A stretch of 17,377 bases of DNA, taken from positions 1 through 17,377 of the forward strand of contig JBJXEY010000513.1 of NCBI GenBank assembly GCA_046153355.1, given 5' to 3'. Positions 6,864 through 14,415 of the stretch are shown here, one piece after another. This stretch comes from 2-02-FULL-62-17 sp046153355. Lineage in GTDB: Bacteria > Pseudomonadota > Gammaproteobacteria > Burkholderiales > SG8-39. Position 1 is the first letter of the stretch; each line of letters begins with the position of its first letter. The notes beneath the pieces are model-generated. The model did not search any database, was not told the DNA's origin, and saw only the letters and a list, made by a program, of their open reading frames with translations. The position numbers were made by a program, and so were the translations under genes.

Positions 6864-8651
6864 CTAGGCCTTCCGCACCCACCCATACCGCAAGTTGTCG
6901 CGCAATCCACCTGCCTGCTGGTAATCCATTTTCAGTTTCGCGAGCTTATCCTCAACCGGATTGAATTCAACTTTGTAGGCTGGCTCGTCGTTCATCAAAC
7001 CCTGCAAACTCCGGGGAATTCGCGTCTCGAAATCCTTGGGCACCGGCCGATAGATTCCCGCAGTGGAAATGTGTTTTGTCACCGGAAGCTTGTACAAGCG
7101 CGCCGCATTGATACCGAGAATTTTTCGCTTCACCTCATTGGTCAAACGAGGGTAACCATATTGCTTGGCCATCGCCTCGGGAATCTGGAAGCGCCAGAAG
7201 GCTTCGATCTGCCATTGCGGGCTTCCATACCAGAGCGCATCGGTGCCAAAGATGATCCGATCTGGCCCCCAGTACTTGAGCAACTGCCCGATGATGTGCG
7301 CGCACACCGTGGGGAATGTAGTGACCGTCGAGGCGAAAGTGGTGCCCAGCTCCGCGTACACATTTTTGTTGCCGATGTTTTGCTGCGCCATTTGCGTGGT
7401 CCACTCGATATCCGGCACGCCCTCGCGAAGTTTTCCCTTTTTGATCGCCTCCAACGACTCATGCGCGAAAAAGCGCGGCTTCCATGCGGCGTGATAAATC
7501 AGGAAATTGAAATCCGGCCAATCGCGCGAGGCCTTGGGCAGATCATCCACGTTGCCGTTCTGCGGCGAATTGGGATTGCCGGTGGATAGCCCCTTGTGAA
7601 TGCAGATATTGAAAAATCCGGGATGATCTTTCAACTCCTTGCGATTCTTGCGAATCAATTCATAGGTTGGGTAGGCCACCTTTTCATCGTCCAGCCGCCA
7701 TTGCAGCATTGGCGTATCGGGACTGCCATCCATCTTTGCCGAGGCCGCAATGGTGTAGCCCTTCCATGAATCCGGGTGGAAGGTGTCGATCTGTTGCTGC
7801 ATGTAATCGAGGTTGCTGACGCCCGGAAACAACTGCCCATGGGCAAGCAAGCGTGTGGAGCCGGCAATGGCGTTGACGAAATCGCGCACCGCGGCGGTCT
7901 GGTATCCCGTGAGATTTTCCGAGTCGAGAATTTCCTGAATAGTGTGTGGTGTGCGCGGCTGCGTCGCGCCCGGCGGCAAGAACAAGCCCAGAGGCGCATT
8001 GGTCAAATGACCGACGGTCACATGACTATCGAGGAACACGTCCTTGATGAACTGCGTCATGGTGAACTGTTCGGTGTTGATCGGTTTTTGGCCCAGTTCC
8101 TTGTTCCAAGCGCTCCAAGGATTGCCCAGTTCATCCGGGTAACCCTGCGGATTGAAGGCATTGTTTTTGAATCCCGCGGCGGTAGCGGCCGCTCCAGGGC
8201 CTTGCGCCAACGCGCGCAGCGCGACGCCACCGGTTTTTGATGAGCCGCGAATCAGGTGCAGTTGCACATCGAACACGAACAAGTCCCGGGGCAAGCCAAT
8301 CTCGGCGGCGGCCGCGGAATCCATCAACTCCAGCGGACTGACATCGAAAAAGCGCCCCATTACGTCGTTCATGGCCATGAACGCGGCGGCCATGCCGCCA
8401 GTACCCGCGAGAAAACGCCTGCGGCTCATACCCAATTGTTTGCTGGCGCCATCGGCGATCTCGCTCAAACGTGCCCTCACCTGCTTTTGTTGCTCGGTTT
8501 GCACATGCGGCACGTATTCTCCATTGGAGACCATCTGCATCGGAATCGGCGAACCCAGATCGTCATCGTCATCCGCGCGACGCAATGCGGCAAGCTGTTC
8601 ATCGGAAAACCAGGTGTCTTCCTCACGCGAACCGGGGACAGGCTTGGCCAT
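6864..8651 (-). CDS. Large amidohydrolase-2 family protein with internal Tat-like motif
   Basis: This is a 595-residue metal-dependent hydrolase/decarboxylase-type protein (Amidohydro_2, PF04909), larger than the usual 280-400. I chose the ATG at 8651 because AGGAGA lies just upstream; the frame opens further upstream only through TTG. Residues 1-75 are hydrophilic, with an acidic patch (ADDDDDLG, ~26-33). A twin-arginine-like 'MSRRRFLAGTGG' follows at 75-86 with a hydrophobic stretch after it. The barrel starts near 126. Candidate metal-site residues are Q130/H132 (a QxH in place of HxH), H352 in 'CIHKG', H387 in 'LIYHAAW', and D471 in 'FGTDALWYG'. The substrate is unknown; the family includes aromatic-acid decarboxylases and ring-opening hydrolases. 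It lies 66 bp downstream of Bug 6 on the same strand, so co-transcription and a shared substrate are plausible. Confidence 0.85.
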   Translation of the reverse strand: MAKPVPGSREEDTWFSDEQLAALRRADDDDDLGSPIPMQMVSNGEYVPHVQTEQQKQVRARLSEIADGASKQLGMSRRRFLAGTGGMAAAFMAMNDVMGRFFDVSPLELMDSAAAAEIGLPRDLFVFDVQLHLIRGSSKTGGVALRALAQGPGAAATAAGFKNNAFNPQGYPDELGNPWSAWNKELGQKPINTEQFTMTQFIKDVFLDSHVTVGHLTNAPLGLFLPPGATQPRTPHTIQEILDSENLTGYQTAAVRDFVNAIAGSTRLLAHGQLFPGVSNLDYMQQQIDTFHPDSWKGYTIAASAKMDGSPDTPMLQWRLDDEKVAYPTYELIRKNRKELKDHPGFFNICIHKGLSTGNPNSPQNGNVDDLPKASRDWPDFNFLIYHAAWKPRFFAHESLEAIKKGKLREGVPDIEWTTQMAQQNIGNKNVYAELGTTFASTVTTFPTVCAHIIGQLLKYWGPDRIIFGTDALWYGSPQWQIEAFWRFQIPEAMAKQYGYPRLTNEVKRKILGINAARLYKLPVTKHISTAGIYRPVPKDFETRIPRSLQGLMNDEPAYKVEFNPVEDKLAKLKMDYQQAGGLRDNLRYGWVRKA

Positions 8652-8717
8652 CTTTATCTCCTTTAATGTTGAGGACAATAAACTGCTGGGCGACGACTAA
8701 GGTGTTCTGCGACGACT

Positions 8718-9683
8718 CTATTGTTCGGCAACCATGCCAATCTGCTTCACCAGCCGGGTGATTTTCTCCAGGTCGGCTCGGACGTAGGCGGCGAATTCCT
8801 CGGGCCGGACATTGGGCGAATCGGCGCCGTTTTGAAGCAGGCGTTCGCGGCTGTCAGACTGAGTCACGGCACGGTGAATTTCATTGCCCAGCAGAATCAC
8901 AATCTCTTTGGGCGTGGCCGCGGGCGCCAAAATACCAAACCAACCCAATATCACATAGTCGGGCAAACCCGACTCGCGAAACGTTGGCACCTCGGGATAA
9001 TCAGGCAAGCGATTGACGCCGACGGTCGCGATGGGGACGAGCTTTCCTGCCTTGATATGGCTTGTCATCTGACCGGAGGCATTCCACATCAATTGAACCT
9101 GGCCCGCGAGCAGGTCCGTCAATGCCGGCGCGGCGCCTTTGTAGGGCACGTGCAGCAGCCGAATATTGGCGAAGTAATTGAGCATCTCCCCGGCAAGATG
9201 CAGCGTATTGCCGATGCCCGCCGAGCCGAAGCTGAGTTGGCCTGGTTTCGCGCGTGCGAGGTCGATCAATTCCTTCACCGTCTTCACCTGCAACGACGGA
9301 TGCGCCGCCAGCATCGTGCCCCCGGCCGCCGCGACCATGGCAACCGGCGCGAAATCGCGATCCGAATCGAAAGGTAACTTGCGATAGACACCCTGATTGA
9401 TAGAGTGCGCCGAATTGGTGAGTAGCAGCGTGTAGCCATCTGGGGAGGATTTGGCGACAAACTCCGTGGCGATGATGCCGTTCGCGCCCGGTCTGGCCTC
9501 GACGATGACGGGCTGACGGAATCGTTCCGTTAATTTCGTGGAGACGATGCGTGCGTAGGTGTCCGCCGTCGCGCCGGCGGCAAACGGAATGACGATGCGG
9601 ATGGGTTTTTCGGGGAAGGCAGCCAATGCAGGGCCCAAATTTAAGCCCACTGTCACCAGCGCAATTCGGAATCCGGTACGCAT
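8718..9683 (-). CDS. Bug/TctC-family periplasmic solute-binding protein (6)
   Basis: This is a 321-residue Bug receptor when started at the ATG at 9683 (GGAGG 5 nt upstream; signal MRTGFRIALV..., cleavage near residue 22, 'LAA'). A second ATG at 9698 with an equally strong site would add five residues (MREDV); I prefer the shorter form because the extra acidic residues weaken the signal's n-region. The frame stays open up to 9884, but that part overlaps the divergent Bug 7 and lacks a signal. Motifs: 'KPIRIVIPFAAGATAD' (the Gly-Gly is Gly-Ala here; Asp41), 'VIVEARPGANG' (Ala replaces the usual Asn), 'SPDGYTLL', and 'LHVPYKGAAPALTDLL'. It is probably co-transcribed with the downstream amidohydrolase. 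Confidence 0.91.
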   Translation of the reverse strand: MRTGFRIALVTVGLNLGPALAAFPEKPIRIVIPFAAGATADTYARIVSTKLTERFRQPVIVEARPGANGIIATEFVAKSSPDGYTLLLTNSAHSINQGVYRKLPFDSDRDFAPVAMVAAAGGTMLAAHPSLQVKTVKELIDLARAKPGQLSFGSAGIGNTLHLAGEMLNYFANIRLLHVPYKGAAPALTDLLAGQVQLMWNASGQMTSHIKAGKLVPIATVGVNRLPDYPEVPTFRESGLPDYVILGWFGILAPAATPKEIVILLGNEIHRAVTQSDSRERLLQNGADSPNVRPEEFAAYVRADLEKITRLVKQIGMVAEQ

Positions 9684-9708
9684 GACATCCTCCCGCATCA
9701 CATCCTCC
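9679..9708 (-). repeat. 15-bp tandem duplication of ribosome-binding site plus start codon
   Basis: On the minus strand GGAGGATGTGATGCG is followed directly by GGAGGATGTCATGCG, two 15-nt units differing at one base. Each unit holds a Shine-Dalgarno GGAGG and an ATG 5 nt later, and 15 nt keeps the frame, so Bug 6 has two near-identical in-frame start sites, at 9698 and 9683. Confidence 0.8.
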
Positions 9709-9746
9709 TGGTTCGCGGTAAGCGCGCGACCGCTCAAGCGAAGTGC

Positions 9747-9773
9747 GAACAGACGAATAGAATACCTCTGTTC
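9747..9773. promoter_or_regulatory. Inverted repeat flanking a -10-like box between Bug 6 and Bug 7
   Basis: GAACAGA, 13 bp, TCTGTTC is a perfect 7-bp inverted repeat in the ~100-bp divergent region. The spacer contains TAGAAT (9758-9763), a plausible -10 box for Bug 7 about 34 nt before its GTG; the opposite strand reads TATTCT in the same spacer. No good -35 is visible. The arrangement suits an operator controlling one or both genes. Confidence 0.45.
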
Positions 9774-9796
9774 AAATTGAAGCGTTGGAGGCATTC

Positions 9797-10774
9797 GTGG
9801 AAAGATATTCAATGGTGAAATATTCTGCGGCATTTGCGATGCTGCTTTTCGCGGCAAGCGTGGCCCACTCGCAAGCGTTTCCATCGAAACCCTTGAGAAT
9901 CGTGGTGCCCTACGAACCCGGTGGCGCGGTCGACTTGGCGGCGCGCGATGTCGCGCCTAAGGCGAGCGAAGACCTGGGGCAACCCATCGTCATCGAGAAT
10001 CGTGGCGGCGCCGGCAGTCAAATCGGCGCGTTGCAGGTGGCGCGCTCGGCGCCGGATGGCTACACCTTCATGTTCACAGTCAGTGCCACGCATGCATTGT
10101 CGAAATTCGCCAGTAAAAATCTACCCTTTGACCCAGTAAAGGATTTCACACCCATCATCGGGCCTGTCGATACGGTTCTAAGCATTGCCGCGAGTACCGC
10201 GCTGCCCCCCAACAACATGAGCGAGCTGATCGATTACGCCAAAGCCAATCCGGGCAAACTCTCCTACGGCACCACCGCCGTGGGCGGCTCCACTCACCTG
10301 GCGATGGAAGAAGTCGCGCGCCTCACCGGCGCCAGTTGGGTGCATATCCCATTCAAAGGTGGCGGACCGATCACGGTCAATTTGGTGGGCAACCAATTGC
10401 CGCTGGGCGCCCTGCCCTTGGCGCCGCTGATGAGCCAAGTGAAAGCCGGCAAGATCAAGGTGATCGCCGTGTTCGGCGCGAAACGTTTTTCTGATCTTCC
10501 CAACGTAGGCACCGTCAACGAAGCGGTACCGCAATACGAACACCTCGAAGGCGGCATCTGGGTGCTGGGGCCTGCCGGTATGCCGCGCCCTATCGTGCAA
10601 CGGCTCAACGCTGCGATCACCAAAGGCGTGCTCGACCCTTCGGCAAGAGCAAAACTGGAAGCGCGTGGTCAGATCGTATCGGTGTCCTCGGCCGAAGTAT
10701 TTGCCACCCAATTCGTCAAAGCCACCGAACTGGCCGGGGTGATGTTCAAACGTGCGGGGTTGCAGCCGGAGTAG
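9797..10774 (+). CDS. Bug/TctC-family periplasmic solute-binding protein (7)
   Basis: This is a Bug receptor of 325 residues if it starts at the GTG at 9797, which has a strong GGAGG 5 nt upstream; the ATG at 9812 (weaker GGAAAG, 320 residues) is the alternative. The Sec signal core is 'AAFAMLLFAASVA', with cleavage before 'QAFPSKP'. Motifs: 'KPLRIVVPYEPGGAVD' (Asp46), 'IVIENRGGAGSQIG', 'APDGYTFM', 'NLPFDPVKDFTPI', and 'VHIPFKGGGPITVNLV', where the usual 'VPYKG' is 'IPFKG'. It ends in 'AGLQPE'. Only 17 bp separate its stop from that of the convergent Bug 8; a mini-hairpin GGCG-TCA-CGCC begins at the last stop base. It is transcribed away from Bug 6. Confidence 0.92.
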   Translation: MERYSMVKYSAAFAMLLFAASVAHSQAFPSKPLRIVVPYEPGGAVDLAARDVAPKASEDLGQPIVIENRGGAGSQIGALQVARSAPDGYTFMFTVSATHALSKFASKNLPFDPVKDFTPIIGPVDTVLSIAASTALPPNNMSELIDYAKANPGKLSYGTTAVGGSTHLAMEEVARLTGASWVHIPFKGGGPITVNLVGNQLPLGALPLAPLMSQVKAGKIKVIAVFGAKRFSDLPNVGTVNEAVPQYEHLEGGIWVLGPAGMPRPIVQRLNAAITKGVLDPSARAKLEARGQIVSVSSAEVFATQFVKATELAGVMFKRAGLQPE

Positions 10775-10791
10775 GCGTCACGCCCAGGCAA

Positions 10792-11778
10792 TCATTCGGG
10801 CTTGATGTTGGCTTCCCGGGTGATCTTGACGTACTTCGCGAGATCCGCCCTCATCACCTCGCCGAAACGTTCCGGCGTACTACCCACCGGCGACAAGCCA
10901 ACCGGCGTCAATTTGTCGCGCACCACCTCGCCATCACGCACGATACCGTTGATGATCGAATTCAACCGATCGATGATGGGGCGCGGTGTGCCGGCAGGCG
11001 CGAGTACGCCGAACCAGACATCAATCGCGTAACCGGGCAACACGCCCGATTCGCCCATCGTCGGCACATCGGGCAACAAGGGGGTGCGTTCGCTGCCCGA
11101 TACCGCCAGGGCACGCAGTTTGCCCGATTTAAAATGCGGCACCAGGGTGCTCATCGAGGCAATCGAAAACGTTACTTCGCTCGCCAACAGCGCCGGAACG
11201 ATGCCCGCCGCGCCCTTGTAAGGGATGTGGGTAAGGTCAGCGCCCGTCATGGTGCGCAATAACTCCGCGGCCAAATGATGCGATGTACCAATGCCTGCCG
11301 TGGCGTAGGTCGAGGGTTTGGCGCGGATATACGCGATCATTTCCTTGGTGGTACTGACACCCAGCGACGCATTCACGGTCATCACAAACGGGATCGTCGC
11401 CGCCATGGTGATCGGGGCGAAATCCTTGATCGGGTCGTAGCCCAGTTTGGCGAAAAAATTGATGTTCACCACGTGCGCGACCGAGGCGAGCAACAGCGTG
11501 TGCCCATCGGAAGGCTGGGTTGCCACATAGGCGGTACCCACGTTATTTCCCGCGCCAGGCCGGTTTTCCACCACCACCGGCTGGCCGAGGTTCTGCATGC
11601 GTTCGGCGAAAATGCGCGGCAGCAAATCGTTGGCGCCCCCTGGCGTGAAGGGCACGATGAAACGCACCGGCTTGGTGGGCCAAGAACCGGACTGGGCGAA
11701 GACGCCCGGTGAAGCGATCCAGTAGACCGATGCCACCGCCAATGCCGCTGAAAATTTAGCCTTCCAAGACGAATGCAT
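10792..11778 (-). CDS. Bug/TctC-family periplasmic solute-binding protein (8)
   Basis: This is a Bug receptor of 328 residues. The ATG at 11778 has GGGAGGG 4 nt upstream, and a Sec signal follows (MHSSWKAKFS..., cleavage after 'VFA', residue 28). Motifs: 'KPVRFIVPFTPGGAND' (Asp51), 'VVVENRPGAGNNVG', 'PSDGHTLL' (His where most have Tyr), 'LGYDPIKDFAPI', and 'THIPYKGAAGIVPALL'. It ends in 'ANIKPE'. Only 63 bp lie between its start and that of the second amidohydrolase, which is divergent, so both must share a very compact promoter region. This is the second Bug-amidohydrolase neighbourhood in the window and hints that the receptor binds the hydrolase's substrate or product (inference). Confidence 0.93.
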   Translation of the reverse strand: MHSSWKAKFSAALAVASVYWIASPGVFAQSGSWPTKPVRFIVPFTPGGANDLLPRIFAERMQNLGQPVVVENRPGAGNNVGTAYVATQPSDGHTLLLASVAHVVNINFFAKLGYDPIKDFAPITMAATIPFVMTVNASLGVSTTKEMIAYIRAKPSTYATAGIGTSHHLAAELLRTMTGADLTHIPYKGAAGIVPALLASEVTFSIASMSTLVPHFKSGKLRALAVSGSERTPLLPDVPTMGESGVLPGYAIDVWFGVLAPAGTPRPIIDRLNSIINGIVRDGEVVRDKLTPVGLSPVGSTPERFGEVMRADLAKYVKITREANIKPE

Positions 11779-11841
11779 AAATCCCTCCCATAATGGCGCC
11801 TGCGAATGAAAAACCTCTCGAACCCCAGTAGGAGACTCAAG

Positions 11842-12906
11842 GTGTCAACGATAGCAGATAGCACAAACGACGAAATCCTCATTTCCGCCGATTCGCATGT
11901 AATCGAGCCCTCAATGATTTTGAAGGAGCGCGTGCCCGCCGCGATGCGCGAGGCGGCGCCCGAATTTCCGAAATTGAAAGTTGGCGAAAGCTTTCAAACC
12001 CACCCCGGCGGCAGTGACCCGCATGCGCGCATCACCGAGATGGGCGAGGACGGCGTCAGCGCCGAAGTGCTCTATCCCACGCACCTTCTGCCGGTGTTCG
12101 GCATGGACGACGCGACATTGCAGGAGGCTTGCTTTCGCGCCTACAACGACTGGTTGATGGAATACATACGCGTGTCCCCCGACCGCTTGGTAGGCATTGG
12201 GGCGATTTCCATTTACGACGTGGATGCCGCCGTCAAGGAGTTGGAGCGCTGCGCCAAGGCGGGCATGAAGGGTTCCATCATCTGGCAGGCGCCGCATGCC
12301 GATCTGCCTTTCTCCTCGAACCATTACGACCGCTTCTGGGCCGCCTCGGCCGATTTGAATATGCCGGTGTCACTGCATATTCTCACCGGACACGGCTACC
12401 ACAAAGACAAAACCTATTTCGGCACCAAGGGCGTGGAGCACTATCGCTCCAGCGTGAATTTGAAATTGCAGGAAATCACCAATGCCCTGTTTGATCTGAT
12501 TTTTTACGGCGTGCTAGAACGCAACCCAAAATTAAAAATCGTCACGGTGGAGAATGAAATGGGTTGGATGCCCTTCATGCTGCAGCAATGGGATTACTAC
12601 TACCGCCGCTTTCGCACCGTCAACCCGCCGCCCATCAGCAAAGACCCCAGCGAATACTTCCATGCCCAGATCTTTGGCACTTTCTTCCGTGATGCCGTGG
12701 CGGGACAAGATTTCAATTGGTGGGGGCAGGACAACAGCATGTGGTCCAACGACTACCCGCACCAGAATTCCACCTGGCCGAATTCGAAACGTTATATCGA
12801 ACGCAATCTCGGGCACTTGCCCGCTGCGGTGAAGACCAAGCTTTTGTCCACCAATGTGGCGAAGCTCTACGACATGGATGTCAGGCAGTTGGCGAAGGCG
12901 GCTTAA
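11842..12906 (+). CDS. Amidohydrolase-2 family protein (ACMSD-like fold)
   Basis: This is a cytoplasmic TIM-barrel metal-dependent hydrolase or decarboxylase (PF04909) of 354 residues. I chose the GTG at 11842 because AGGAG lies 7 nt upstream; the in-frame ATG at 11806 has no ribosome-binding site. The metal-site pattern is visible: 'SADSHVIEP' near the N-terminus (D17 and H19, the DxH variant), H179 in 'VSLHI', E237 in 'TVENEMGW', and D304 in 'SNDYPHQNSTWP'. The 'DYPH...TWP' motif is typical of this family's C-terminal strand, which includes aminocarboxymuconate-semialdehyde decarboxylase and resorcylate/vanillate-type decarboxylases. No signal peptide is seen. The substrate is not resolved; the context (gentisate dioxygenase, Rieske oxygenase) favours an aromatic acid or ring-cleavage product. 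Confidence 0.88.
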   Translation: MSTIADSTNDEILISADSHVIEPSMILKERVPAAMREAAPEFPKLKVGESFQTHPGGSDPHARITEMGEDGVSAEVLYPTHLLPVFGMDDATLQEACFRAYNDWLMEYIRVSPDRLVGIGAISIYDVDAAVKELERCAKAGMKGSIIWQAPHADLPFSSNHYDRFWAASADLNMPVSLHILTGHGYHKDKTYFGTKGVEHYRSSVNLKLQEITNALFDLIFYGVLERNPKLKIVTVENEMGWMPFMLQQWDYYYRRFRTVNPPPISKDPSEYFHAQIFGTFFRDAVAGQDFNWWGQDNSMWSNDYPHQNSTWPNSKRYIERNLGHLPAAVKTKLLSTNVAKLYDMDVRQLAKAA

Positions 12907-12990
12907 CCTAAAGCAGTGCGCCTACAGGTGATCAAGTTGTCTTTATACACAACTAGATTTGCCTGAAACGGACGTCACGCCTTGTCAAAC

Positions 12991-13010
12991 TAAAAATAAA
13001 GTTCAACTTT
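12991..13010 (-). terminator. Weak terminator-like hairpin after the aldolase gene
   Basis: On the minus strand, directly after the aldolase stop codon, AAAGTTGAACTTT forms a short AT-rich stem followed by ATTTTTA. The form is that of an intrinsic terminator, but the stem is weak. A larger inverted repeat (GCCTGAAA 12961-12968, TTTCAGGC 13009-13016) encloses it. Confidence 0.3.
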
Positions 13011-13967
13011 TCAGGCTGCGATCCTTGCCACGCCATCCGTGGCAAGCAAGCCTGCGGACAACAAACATTGACGAATGCGCCGAATTTCCTCGGCGCCCAA
13101 CTTCACCAGCGGCGGCCGCACCGCCGGGCATTCGAGCTTGCCCATCAGCACCAGCGCCTCTTTCATGCGGTTATGCATGTCGGTGCGTGGCTCGGCGTAA
13201 AACACGGTAGAGGTGGCGCGGATGCGCGTGTTGAGTTGTTCCGCTGATGCCATGTCCTTCGCCTTCACCGCACGAAACAGTTGCGCGTGAAGATCGGCGA
13301 TCACGCTGCCCGAACCTGAGAGCAATCCGTTGCAGCCCATGACCAGCGAGCTGTATAGCCAAGAACTGTGCGTAGAGAGCACGTTTATGGGCTTGGGCAA
13401 CGATTGCAGTGTGCGGATGTGAAGCTCGTGCTGCTCGGGGCTGGCGCAACCATCTTTGATCGCAACCACGCTCGGCACAGCTTCGATAATTTTGAGCAGC
13501 GTCTCGAGCTTATAGCCCTGCCCGCCGGTAAGTGGGTACTGAAAAATTATCAACGGTAATTCGGTGGCATCGGCAATGCGCCGAAAATGCTCCACTGCCA
13601 TCGGCACGGTATTACCATAACGAAACACATTCGGCGGAAAAACGAGCAATGCCGAAGCGCCGCCTTGTTGCGCCATTTTCGCCAAGCGTTGTGCTTCCAG
13701 ACTACCGTCGGCGTAAATGCCATTGACGATAGGCATCCGCTCGCCGATGGTCGCCCTCGCGATTTCCAAAACCTGCCGTTGTTCCTCAACGGTGCACGAG
13801 GCAACTTCGGTGGAATGCGCGTTCAAGGTGATGGCGGTCACGCCATCCACCGCCACCACATCTAGCAGGTGGCGCTTGAATGCGACAGCATCAATCGACA
13901 GATCGTCCTTGAATGGAAGCAACACTGCGGGAATGACGCCTTCGGGACGGAAATTCGTGGTGGACAT
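13011..13967 (-). CDS. Dihydrodipicolinate synthase / N-acetylneuraminate lyase superfamily aldolase
   Basis: This is a 318-residue class I (Schiff-base) aldolase or dehydratase of the DapA/NanA superfamily (PF00701). I chose the ATG at 13967: AGGAGT lies 6 nt upstream, and the longer open frame to 14090 has no homologous content. The Schiff-base lysine is K171 in 'VVAIKDGCA', and the catalytic tyrosine is Y144 in 'IIFQYP'. The substrate-carboxylate motif, normally GTTGE, is altered to 'NAHSTE' (residues 49-54), so it is probably not true DapA. Comparable catabolic members act on keto-deoxy sugar acids, hydroxyproline products or aromatic side-chain pyruvate adducts; which of these applies cannot be told. 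It stands alone on the minus strand and is divergent from the toxin-antitoxin operon. Confidence 0.85.
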   Translation of the reverse strand: MSTTNFRPEGVIPAVLLPFKDDLSIDAVAFKRHLLDVVAVDGVTAITLNAHSTEVASCTVEEQRQVLEIARATIGERMPIVNGIYADGSLEAQRLAKMAQQGGASALLVFPPNVFRYGNTVPMAVEHFRRIADATELPLIIFQYPLTGGQGYKLETLLKIIEAVPSVVAIKDGCASPEQHELHIRTLQSLPKPINVLSTHSSWLYSSLVMGCNGLLSGSGSVIADLHAQLFRAVKAKDMASAEQLNTRIRATSTVFYAEPRTDMHNRMKEALVLMGKLECPAVRPPLVKLGAEEIRRIRQCLLSAGLLATDGVARIAA

Positions 13968-14097
13968 GGGACGACTCCTACAAGGTGTGTATTGAAGCAG
14001 AATCGAGGATATTCTAAGGCTCATTCGCCTCATCGGGAATAATCGAGTCGGCGCGAGTCGTCCATGCAGGCCACGCGTTCGATATTCCATCGCCCAC

Positions 14098-14117
14098 GTA
14101 GCACAATATGCTACTAT
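14098..14117 (+). promoter_or_regulatory. Palindromic operator over extended -10 of the toxin-antitoxin operon
   Basis: GTAGCA-CAATA-TGCTAC is a perfect 6-bp inverted repeat (14098-14114). Its right arm merges into TGCTACTAT, which reads as an extended -10 element (TG at 14109-14110, TACTAT at 14112-14117), about 31 nt before the antitoxin ATG. The overlap fits autorepression by the antitoxin or toxin-antitoxin complex, as is usual for this family (inference). Confidence 0.5.
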
Positions 14118-14148
14118 TGCTCCAAGCCCAAGACATCAAGGAATTCCG

Positions 14149-14415
14149 ATGCTTTCCATGCCCCTGCGCAAACAAGGTGGCGCCGCCATCGTCACCATCC
14201 CGAGTTCGGTGCTCAAATCCCTAAACCTCAAAATTGGCGAACCGGTGGCCATGGAAGTACGTGACGGGCAGTTGGTGATGACGCCGGCCACGCGGCGCAA
14301 GCGCTACAGCACCGCCGAATTGCTCAAAGGCACCACCCGAAAAACCGTCAAGATCATGTTGGATGAGACCGCCTGGGCCCGCGCCGGGAATGCGCTCGGG
14401 CGGGAACTCGCATGA
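14149..14415 (+). CDS. MazE/ChpS-type antitoxin (AbrB-like DNA-binding)
   Basis: This is an 88-residue antitoxin. The N-terminal half is a swapped-hairpin AbrB/MazE DNA-binding domain: 'LRKQGGAAIVTIPSSVL' (from residue 6), 'NLKIGEPVAMEVRDGQLVM'. The C-terminal part ('RYSTAELLKG...', ~52-80) is the flexible segment that binds and neutralises the toxin. The ATG at 14149 has AAGGA 6 nt upstream; a second ATG three codons later is possible. It overlaps the toxin gene by 4 nt (ATGA), the classic coupled arrangement. A palindrome over the presumed promoter suggests that it represses its own operon. Confidence 0.9.
   Translation: MLSMPLRKQGGAAIVTIPSSVLKSLNLKIGEPVAMEVRDGQLVMTPATRRKRYSTAELLKGTTRKTVKIMLDETAWARAGNALGRELA

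Noticed and set aside
9684..9884. N-terminal extension of the Bug 6 frame
   Set aside because: The frame is open, but the part upstream of 9698 overlaps the divergent promoter and the start of Bug 7, has no signal-peptide character, and the strong ribosome-binding sites lie at 9698 and 9683.
1459..11778. Recent tandem amplification as the origin of the Bug cluster
   Set aside because: The proteins share family motifs only and differ widely between them, and orientations alternate, so simple recent duplication does not fit.
11806..11841. ATG start for the second amidohydrolase at 11806
   Set aside because: No Shine-Dalgarno precedes it, while AGGAG precedes the GTG at 11842 at ideal spacing.
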